Part shown: one piece after another, positions 25,801 through 33,100 of the stretch | How positions within the stretch are numbered: the stretch's first letter is position 1 | Layout of the letters: the number at the start of each line of letters is the position of its first letter | Origin: Rhodothermales bacterium | Lineage (GTDB): Bacteria; Bacteroidota; Rhodothermia; Rhodothermales; UBA10348 | NCBI GenBank assembly: GCA_017643395.1 | Contig: JAEPNP010000002.1 | Coordinates: 1 to 38,289, forward strand | Direction of reading: 5' to 3' | Length of the DNA: 38,289 nucleotides | Program-made: the position numbers and the translations under genes | Notes under the pieces: generated by a model | Database searches by the model: none | Seen by the model: only the letters and a program-made list of their open reading frames with translations | Told to the model about the DNA's origin: nothing

Positions 25801-27199
25801 TCCAGTCAATCCAGATGTTTGCGAAGGCGTTGGTGCCTCCCGAGAGGAAGAGCTGGATGCTTCCGGTCTGTCCATTGGTGAACGACGAGAACACCACACC
25901 GTCCTCATCGTCCGAGCCGGCCGAGTCGTCTCCGTCCGCAGAGGCGCTGGACTGTCCGTCCGTCTCCGTGTCGCGAAGGGCACCGAGGAACACGCCGGTG
26001 GCCTGGTGACGGGCACCATCGTTGACCAGCAACGTCTCTTCGTTATAGGCAGCAGACGGCAGGTCACCGAAGTCGTACGTAAAGGTCGCCTCGTGAGCCC
26101 CGCGATCCTCTGCAGCATCGCGCGTATTGCCGTTGATGTCCTCCGTGGTGGAGCTGTTGCCGGTATTGATCGCCAACGACTCCGCCTTCAGCGTGAAGTC
26201 ATCGCCGGATGCATTCGTGAACTCCGGATCCGATGCTGTGATGTCGTTGCCGCCCGTTCCCGTGGCCGTGGAGGCCGGGTACAGGTTGTAGTCACCGGAA
26301 TCCACATCGAATGATTCCGTGCCTGCCGCGCCGGCGGTGTTGCCGTTGAACACCGAGTTGTTGAGTGTGCTGGACCCGGCCACGTTCTCGAACAGGCCGC
26401 CGCCGGAGCCGGTGGCGGTGTTCGCGTAGAACGTGGAGTGAACGACGGTGATGGAAGCGGTCGCATCCACGAAATTGATTCCGCCGCCGTCGCCTGCGCT
26501 CGCGGCGTTCGTGTCGAAGATGCTGTTCGTGACGCTGGCATTACCCACGCTGGCGCCATCGGCGATATAGATGCCCCCACCGGAAGAGGCCGAGTTGTCC
26601 TGGAAACGACTCTTGTCGACCACCAGGATGCCGCTCTGCACGTACACAGCGCCGCCGAGGCCTGAGGCGGTCGACACCGTGTTGTTGCGGAACAGCATGC
26701 TTCGCAGCGTGACCGTTTCCCCGTTGTCCGGAAGCATGCGGAGTCCGCCTCCGGTGGTGCCCGTCGACCGGGCCGCATCGCGTACGGTCAGACCATCCAG
26801 AATGACCGTAGACGCCCCCTGAATGGTGACCACCGGCGAAGACGTGCTGGACGTCTTCAGCACAGCATGATTGGCGTTGACGTCTCGCTCGGACAGGGCG
26901 GCCTCCCCACCGACAAATCCACCGTAGATGGTGAGATCCTTGTTGTCGATGTCGTGCGTCGTCGTCGTCGTATACGTGCCGGCAGCCACCCAGATGGTGT
27001 TGCCCGAGCTTGCAGCCGCGATGGCTGCCTCCAGCGTCGTAAACGCCTTGGCCCAGGTCAGGCCGTCCGAATTGTCTCCCGACTTGGAGACGAACAGGTC
27101 CTGCGCGGAGGCCGTCGTCGGCAGAAGAACTAGAATCGCCAGCAGTGGAAGCAGCGCCGACGTGACACGAGAAGCTAAAGTAGTAGCCCAGCCTTTCAT
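22844..27199 (-). CDS. Giant T9SS cargo protein with parallel beta-helix, GEVED and BNR modules
   Basis: 1451 residues from the ATG at 27199; the frame is open to 27316, but the signal peptide (about 1-33, LLPTTASAQ) begins at this ATG. Residues ~35-350 form a right-handed parallel beta-helix of the polymorphic-outer-membrane-protein/pectate-lyase style (repeating N-S-x-F and G-G-G-I turns). Then follow a GEVED domain (GEVEDYQV about 527), a beta-solenoid-like part ending in GGDPTGTCPADGLLV (about 771), DITYTGIEQV, a DUF11 domain, the two-Cys module (VWC...WRPCATGLPFPLV, about 960-1030), a BNR/sortilin-like propeller (LYYSDDNGQSW) and the sorting domain NYPNPFNPVTTI (about 1370-1451). No polysaccharide-lyase catalytic residues are obvious, so binding is likelier than catalysis. 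Confidence 0.9.
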   Translation of the reverse strand: MKGWATTLASRVTSALLPLLAILVLLPTTASAQDLFVSKSGDNSDGLTWAKAFTTLEAAIAAASSGNTIWVAAGTYTTTTTHDIDNKDLTIYGGFVGGEAALSERDVNANHAVLKTSSTSSPVVTIQGASTVILDGLTVRDAARSTGTTGGGLRMLPDNGETVTLRSMLFRNNTVSTASGLGGAVYVQSGILVVDKSRFQDNSASSGGGIYIADGASVGNASVTNSIFDTNAASAGDGGGINFVDATASITVVHSTFYANTATGSGGGLFENVAGSSTLNNSVFNGNTAGAAGTESFDVDSGDYNLYPASTATGTGGNDITASDPEFTNASGDDFTLKAESLAINTGNSSTTEDINGNTRDAAEDRGAHEATFTYDFGDLPSAAYNEETLLVNDGARHQATGVFLGALRDTETDGQSSASADGDDSAGSDDEDGVVFSSFTNGQTGSIQLFLSGGTNAFANIWIDWNGDGDFDDVGTDLRDVDNPIVAGHNVIPIAVTGANASSYNVRVRVTSSSGTSESSGYKGYMADGEVEDYQVAVVAAPANVVVAMGGGGGDITFVGSTLTVEDANGVTIYSGVAGTTSTTVSGSSNNDVFTFDGDINSNLTIAIDGGSGGTDSIVLSPTPTLTSIAQTYTNETDGSIVMTDGGDIHTITYTNFDPITDNSTAPTKTFTFATSGTVTLNASGDGATNNNYSWIDCDGCGEATSFRNPTGGAPNTLTITTASGGDTVNLGLLDTSGGALPTVNVTVNGGDGADLFTVTPATGSTGYAITVNGGDPTGTCPADGLLVDSAAGATVSTLGTPPASTIDFSSTHQDITYTGIEQVGTPSVDVTLNRSALYATDVLSSNNTLEITVTNDGSTAANCVTVTLDPTLATYVSSASTSGPGSFIDPTWNVGTLAAGASATLTVSDGFVTTNVDRTVTFTASTLPNTTDDDDSASLEVTMGFLFPAGTQINSAIYVSQTLTVGGTTYQPFNQLLAGIYQGAPGKDGAVWCKVPTLIDTDNNEATTADNIWPPSPLTSAALPDLWRPCATGLPFPLVPNGLFETSGGRVWLAAWGYAGLYYSDDNGQSWTASWPALGPGDASNSAYWVNVYSITEDAAGILYISANNGKVYRSLNSGGLWQDLGTLPMGSTDTAWSLEAHPSTSGLIYAGLFGKGVYYSDDFGISWQVLGSTAENGVLTGATADATDNPNARKGGHVFDLAFSPDNDCSAGAPTQCFIFVGTGSGLFRGTANTATTDPAWKFMGPVISTDSGVTCTPSSTNSACLTPQVKAIAFNESASDADDDIFLGLWGFGAYTDDDPSRALAAADDDFAEFSLRADEVLFLAAADGIITVGSADGTISTGPAIPASSTDTEDAAELPTEWALEQNYPNPFNPVTTIAFAMPESADVRLAVYDLLGREVALLVHGVVEAGRHEVRFDAGGLPSGTYLYRLDSPAISQSRILTLVK

Positions 27200-27379
27200 G
27201 GCTTTCTCAGGATGATGAGCTTGGTGGGTGGATGCCTGGCTTGGGGGCCGGGCCTTCACTCGCTCCTGAGAGCAGATCCGGGCGCTAAGGGGGTGTATAC
27301 ATCGGCGGAGTAGCACAAATGCGCCATGGCAGGCCGCCTGCGCAGACTACCTCCTCCGAGTTGGTATTACGCACGGAAA

Positions 27380-27435
27380 TGTCCGATTTGCGCTCGCGGT
27401 GTCGCAATCGTGTCCATTCCCGTGTCCGATATGTG
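27380..27435 (-). promoter_or_regulatory. Shared intergenic motif, array C
   Basis: TGTCCGATTTGCG at 27380-27392 and TGTCCGATATGTG at 27423-27435, with two degenerate copies between them (TGTCGCAATCG at 27400, TGTCCATTCCC at 27411), spacing 20, 11 and 12 bp. It begins 11 bp after the stop of the 27446 gene and 180 bp before the 27199 start. A leader stretch with GGAGGTAG/CTACTCC pairing follows. Confidence 0.5.
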
Positions 27436-27445
27436 CTTGTGACGC

Positions 27446-30040
27446 CTACTTCATCAGCGTCATTGTGCGGCTCACGGTGCCATCCGCGGTGCTCAATCGG
27501 TACATGTACGCTCCGGATGGCAGGGCCCGGGCGTCGAAGGTGACCGCATGCCTTCCGGCCTCAATCGGTCCGTCCATCAGCAGGCTTACCTCCCTGCCCA
27601 GCAGGTCATACACCGCAAGGCGGGCATCGCCCGAAATCGCGGTTTCGAACCGGATTGTGGTCACTGGATTGAACGGATTCGGGTAGTTCTGATGCAGCGT
27701 CACGTGCGATGGGGTCTCCGCTGGATCCTCCGACGCGGTACCGGTACTGCCGCGATCGAAGACCGCAAAGTGTGAGGAAGTCACACCTCCGGCTCGGGTG
27801 AAGAATCCCCCCAGATAAATCTCTCCGCTTTCGGCGAGTGCCATTCCGCGGACCGACGCGTTCGTTCCGGAGCCCAGCGCGCTCCAGCTTCGATCCGCGG
27901 GGTCCCAAACGGCGACGTGCGGCGCCTCCCGGCCCTCGGCGTGCGTAAACACGCCGCCTGCCAGCACCGTGCCTGCCGGACCGCGGGCCAGCGAACGAAC
28001 AGCCGAGTTCAGTCCCGTGCTCAGCGGGTGCCACATCTCCTGATCAATATCCCAGCGCGCCGCGTAGTCCGCGGCGACGGTACCGGCGCGGGTAAATATC
28101 CCACCCGCATAGAGATCCCCATCCTCGGCGACGACAAGGGCGCGAACGATGCTGTTCTTGCCCAGTCCGAGCGGCTCCCAGGAGGTCGCTCCTGGCTTCC
28201 ATCGGGCGATGCCGGCCGCGCCGACTCCGTCCGCGGTAGTAAAGCTGCCACCTGCGTAAATGGTGCCGTCCAGTCCGATTGCCACTGCGTCCACGCCCGC
28301 ATTCATGGTAGTGCCCACGGAAGACCAGGACTCAGTAGCCGGATCCCAGATGGCGACTCCCGGCGCGAGCTCCTGCCCGGCCTGGGAGAAGTAGCCACCT
28401 ACCACAAGGCGACCGGCACCATCCACGGCCAGGTCCTCGACCGCGCCGTTCACGCCGGCCCCCAGAGGACGCCAGTCCGTGCCGTCCCATCTCGCGACGA
28501 AACGCAGCGGGGTCTGCCCGGAGGCGGTGAAGTAACCACCCGCGAATACGTCACCGTTCGGCGTTCGGGCGAGGGCCTTGACCAGGTTGTCGAGCCCATC
28601 GCCCAGGTGCTCCCAGTCTTGCGATTCCGGATTCCATCGGGCCACAGCGGATGCGTTCTCGCCTGCGACCCGCAGAAACACCCCGCCCGCATAAACGCCC
28701 TCCGGGGCGGCGAGCAGGTCAAAGATGGCGCCGTCAGTTCCGTTTCCGCCGTCCGATTCCAGGAAGGCGCCCGCCTCCACCCCGGGCGTCCAGGCTACCA
28801 GACCGTCTGCGTGCGATTGGGAGACCTCTGTGAAGGCGCCGCCCGCCACCAGTCCACCAGCGCTCAGCTGGGCCAGGGTGCGCACCCGCGAATTGGCCTG
28901 AGGGCCTTCCAGCCAGTCCCCGTCGAAGAGTGCTAGACCGCGCGCATCGATTGCGCCGGCCCGCGAAAAGGCTCCGGAAACGGCAATTCGGCCGTCCGGA
29001 AGCACGACCAGATCGTCCACATTGGCATTCAGCCCCTCAGCGACGGTCTCAAACGTTCCCGATCCCTCATCCCAACCAAGAATGCGCTCATTCGGGATGG
29101 GGCCGGATTCAAATCGGCCTCCGATGATCATGCGGCTCCCGTCAAACGCTACGGCCTCCACGGGGCCCGGGGCTCCGTCTCCGTAGGGTTGCCAGGCACC
29201 TCCCTCCCATCGGGCGATGTGTCCATGGGCTTCCAGGCGACCGGATGCCACCAGCACACCTGCGGGAGACACGGCCAGTTCACGTACATGGCCTTCGAGA
29301 CCGGCGCCCAGCCCCGTCCAACTGTCTCCGAGCGGATCGTACACCGCTACGCCGCGCGCCTCCTGCGCCCCAAAGCGGGTAAACACCCCTCCTGCTGCTA
29401 TGCGGCCGTCGGGCAGCGTCGCGAGTGCGTCCACGGCCTGATTGGGTGAGGCTCCCAGGCCGGCCCATGACTGGGATACCGGATCCCAGCGGGCGATTCC
29501 AACAGCCGGAAGCGCATCGACCTCCGTGAAGGCCCCGCCAGCATACAGCCGGCCGTAGGGGTCCAGCGCCAGCGAGGTAACCACCGAGTTGGTACCGGTG
29601 CCCAGTGCGTGCCAGGAGCGGGACTCGGCGTCCCAGCGGGCCACGTTGCCGACCCGCGTGCCCCCGGCGAATTCAAACGCGCCACCCGCGTAGAACCCAC
29701 CCGAACCGTCGGGCACCACAGCATGCACATCGCCCGAGACCCCGGCGTACGGAAAAGCGAAGCCGTCCTGCCAGTAGATGTCGTCGGGGCTGTCCCCCGC
29801 AGTCGCCGTGTGGGCAGAAGCGTGCTGCTCCAGCGGGGACGGCAGGGGCATCACAAACGCCGGTCCGGGCGATGGGGCCTGTGTGAGCCCCGCCATGCGC
29901 GCCATACCCGCCCGTTCAGTGTTGCCGAAGGCCGCAAACCAAAGCACGAAACCGGCCAGGAGCGCGGCGCCGACGCGCCAGAATGCAAGAAGATCGTCCG
30001 AGAACTCGTCCGCCCCGGGGGCGGCAGGAGCTGCGTACAT
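27446..30040 (-). CDS. T9SS-exported 'AGGxF' repeat beta-propeller protein with N-terminal anchor
   Basis: 864 residues from the ATG at 30040. A TTG 15 nt upstream is in frame, but the MYAA start matches the start of the 35749 gene. Residues 1-16 are a cytosolic-type tail, and 17-39 (LLAFWRVGAALLAGFVLWFAAFG) a long hydrophobic segment acting as anchor or uncleaved/atypical signal. GFAFPYAGVS then begins about fourteen ~50-residue blades (YAGGxFTxA...VARWDPxSxxWxxLGxGxN), as in the 15193 paralogue. The C-terminal ~85 residues are the sorting domain NYPNPFNPVTTIRF...GREVSLLMDG ending TMTLMK. It is probably a surface binding propeller. It lies 100 bp after the giant 30140 gene and past its terminator; no shared motif is seen in that gap. 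Confidence 0.88.
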   Translation of the reverse strand: MYAAPAAPGADEFSDDLLAFWRVGAALLAGFVLWFAAFGNTERAGMARMAGLTQAPSPGPAFVMPLPSPLEQHASAHTATAGDSPDDIYWQDGFAFPYAGVSGDVHAVVPDGSGGFYAGGAFEFAGGTRVGNVARWDAESRSWHALGTGTNSVVTSLALDPYGRLYAGGAFTEVDALPAVGIARWDPVSQSWAGLGASPNQAVDALATLPDGRIAAGGVFTRFGAQEARGVAVYDPLGDSWTGLGAGLEGHVRELAVSPAGVLVASGRLEAHGHIARWEGGAWQPYGDGAPGPVEAVAFDGSRMIIGGRFESGPIPNERILGWDEGSGTFETVAEGLNANVDDLVVLPDGRIAVSGAFSRAGAIDARGLALFDGDWLEGPQANSRVRTLAQLSAGGLVAGGAFTEVSQSHADGLVAWTPGVEAGAFLESDGGNGTDGAIFDLLAAPEGVYAGGVFLRVAGENASAVARWNPESQDWEHLGDGLDNLVKALARTPNGDVFAGGYFTASGQTPLRFVARWDGTDWRPLGAGVNGAVEDLAVDGAGRLVVGGYFSQAGQELAPGVAIWDPATESWSSVGTTMNAGVDAVAIGLDGTIYAGGSFTTADGVGAAGIARWKPGATSWEPLGLGKNSIVRALVVAEDGDLYAGGIFTRAGTVAADYAARWDIDQEMWHPLSTGLNSAVRSLARGPAGTVLAGGVFTHAEGREAPHVAVWDPADRSWSALGSGTNASVRGMALAESGEIYLGGFFTRAGGVTSSHFAVFDRGSTGTASEDPAETPSHVTLHQNYPNPFNPVTTIRFETAISGDARLAVYDLLGREVSLLMDGPIEAGRHAVTFDARALPSGAYMYRLSTADGTVSRTMTLMK

Positions 30041-30089
30041 ACCGTCAGGGTGCAATCAGAAGACCATGCCCGACCGACTGGGCGGGCCG

Positions 30090-30131
30090 CGAAACCAAAA
30101 CGCCCCCGAAGTCGCAGGGACTCCGGGGGCG
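30090..30131 (-). terminator. Terminator of the giant 30140-35749 gene
   Basis: CGCCCCCG (30101-30108) pairs perfectly with CGGGGGCG (30124-30131), with extra GTC/GAC pairing inside the loop. Minus-strand tail TTTTGGTTTCG. 9 bp after the stop, so it may act as a partial terminator before the downstream propeller gene. Confidence 0.75.
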
Positions 30132-30139
30132 CTCCGTAC

Positions 30140-33100
30140 CTACTTCATCAGGACCAGCGTGCGCGTGGTCGCGAAGCTTCCGGCATCCAGCCGGTAGACG
30201 TACGTCCCGGTCGGGAGACCGGCCGCGTCGAAGGTGACTTCATGCTGACCGGCATTGATGTGTCCGTCCACCAGCACGCTGACCTCGCGGCCGAGCACGT
30301 CAAAGACGCTCAGACGGACCGTGCCCGACTCCGGAAGTGCAAAGCCGATGGTCGTTACCGGATTGAACGGGTTCGGATAGTTCTGCTCGAGCACGAACCC
30401 TTCCGGCAGTTCGGCCGCGGCGGTGCCGGGCGCATCTTCGGTGGACGTGGACGTGCCCGAGGCCGCCATGTCAAAGCTCACGATGCCCTCACTGGCCGAA
30501 TTCGCGAACACCTGGCCCGTAGTCGAGACCGCCACGAAGCTGACCTGCTGCTCCCTGAGCTGGTACTGCTCAAAGTCCGGCGGCCAGGCCTCCGTCGGGT
30601 TGTTGTTGACAAACACGCCCTGACCCCACGAGGCGGCGTACAGGTTGCCCATCATGTCGAACGACAGATCGCGGATCTCCGGACGACCCTTCCAGTCGTG
30701 GTGCGGGTTGTCGACGTTCGAGTTGACGAACTTCCAGATATCCACGCTCGTCGGGCTCGGGTCATCCAGGCGATAGACACCCTTGCCGGTGCCGGCGAAG
30801 AGGGTCATCATGTCCGGATCGAACTCGAGGTCGAAGATGTGACCGGCCTTGTTGGCAAGCAGCAGGCTGTTGCCTGTCAGCTCCCGCCAGGTGAATCCGT
30901 AGTCATCCGACACGTAGACCCCGTAGCCAAACGTTCCGGCGTAGATGGTGCCAGGCGCCATGGGATGGGCTACCAGGCTCCACGGCGTATCCGCAGAGAC
31001 ACCCGGAAGGCTGCCCACCTGCTGCCAGGTCTCACCCTTGTCCAGGGAGCGGAACAGGTTGCCGTTGTTGGCCGAGATGTAGAGGAAACCGTCCACATCC
31101 TGGGTAATCGCATAGACGTTGCTCCAGGGGCCGTTTCCTGCACCCAGCTGGGCGTGGGCTTTCTCCCAGGTCAGGCCGCCGTTGTCGCTGTAGTAGAGAC
31201 CCGCCCAGCCCCAGCTCGAGAGCCAGATACGGTCCGTCTCCGGATCACGATGCAGGTCGGTGACTACCAGGGGGTACGGCAGGCCGTCGTCGCACGGACG
31301 CCAGCGGTTGCCGAGCCCTACGATGTCATAGCCCTCGTAGTAGAGCTCACCCGTCATGGGATTCGTCGTATCCGGGATGCGGCAGAGCACGGAGGCATCG
31401 ATGCCCGGGGTGCCCTGGAACAGGCCCACGATCATGCGCTCGAGCTGCACGTCAGAGCCCAGGTGCATGTTCGGACCGACCGGACCCAGATTGGTCTTGT
31501 AGAACAGGGCGGACTGGGCCAGAGCCTTCGCCGGGAACGGGAAGGTCGGCTTGATCTGGGCGAGATCCGCGTGGTTGTTCCAGAGTTCCGGATCAGTGGT
31601 GAAGGCCGTCACGTGCTGCTTGTTGAGGTCGCCCACGATCTGTGAGTTGACCACGGCCTTGGCCGTGAATTCAGCCATTTCACCCGGCAGAAGCTTGCGG
31701 ATCACCCAGTCGTCGCGGTCCGGGTCGTTCTCGCCCGCTTTGGTGTCGAACCAGCGCGGCGCAACGTCTGCCAACATGCCCACCGAAGGCGTGCCACCGG
31801 CGTAGACCGAGAGCTTGGGATCCAGGATGTCCGGAACGCTCACGCACTGCGCCTTGTCGTGGCCCAGGTTCGTGACCTTGACCGTGACCTCGATCGCATC
31901 GCCCGGATAGACCATCTTCCACTCCGGATCAACGATCGTCACGATGGATAGGTCGGCCTGGTAGTCGGCCAGCGCCTCGATTCCCGTGTACTCGATGTCG
32001 CCGAAGTGCGTGTAGGGGTGGAACTTGACCGTTCCCATGCCACCGTTCATCTCGCCGAGGCTGGCGATGGTGCCTTTCCAGTCGTCCCGGATGTCCAGCA
32101 CGTCACCGTAGCACATGAGCGGAGCATCACCCTCGACGCGCAGGTCGAAGAGGTCGTGCTTGACCGGGGTGACCACGATGTAGTCGGCGTCGTCGTTGCC
32201 GGCGAGGAGCACGGAGTCGAAGTTGCGGAACGGATTGCCCGCCTGCCCATCGCCCAGGGACTTGTCCAGGCCCTGGAAGTCGATGGTGTCTTCACCCGTT
32301 CCGGCCATGACCTCGATCGAATTCCTTGGGCCGTAGAAGCTTACCTCTTCGGCCTGGTCCGAGTCGATGAAGGAGTAGCCGTCCGCGAAGTAGTCGTCAT
32401 CCTTGATGATGATGTCCTCTGCGCCGCCGTTGAACGCGAATACGCGGTCAGTGGCGAGGATATTGTCGATGATCGGGTCCAGACCACTGTAGAACAGCGT
32501 GCGGTTGATCACCGTCTGGCCGTCGCGCTTGCGTAGCTCGATGGATCCGTCATTGGGCCCATCGAACAGATGCTTGACGCGGTCCCAGCGATCGTTGTTT
32601 TCGCCGAGTTCGACCGTGTCGTGTCCGTCCCCGAGCATCGCCATGAGCGTGCCGACGGGAATCGCGTCCGGATCCACGTAGAGGTAGTCGTCGGCTTTGG
32701 TGCCCATAACGGTGACCCGACCCACGTCCGCGATCGCATCCTGGAAAAGGATGTCCCCGTCCTTGTTGGCGATCACGATGTTGTCTCCGTCTCGAGTGAC
32801 CGAACCGAGCTGGCCGTCAGACTTGACGATCAGGTCCGTGCCCTCGTCCAGGAGGCAGACTACGTAGTCCTCAACCTCACCGCCCGACTTGGCCTTGCCG
32901 GTCGGAACGTCGCATTCGTCCGGCTTGGCGCAGAGGCGGAAGCGCACATTCGCGTTCCTGGTCAGCGTGCCGGGGATTTCCGGCAGCGTGAACGAGACCA
33001 GATTGTCTCCGGGGTTGACCCAGAGGTCATCCACCACGTGCTCGGCTCCGGTCCCGAACTTGTTGTCCTGGATGTTATAGTCGACGAACACATTCAGGTA

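Noticed and set aside
15193-30040. Tandem repeats that might suggest a CRISPR array or DNA satellite in the propeller genes
   Set aside because: The periodicity (~150 bp) is at protein level with diverged DNA and conserved reading frame; these are beta-propeller blades.
29609-31645. 678-codon plus-strand open frame
   Set aside because: Antisense to the propeller gene and to the 3' end of the giant, crossing a terminator and an intergenic gap; no recognisable motif.
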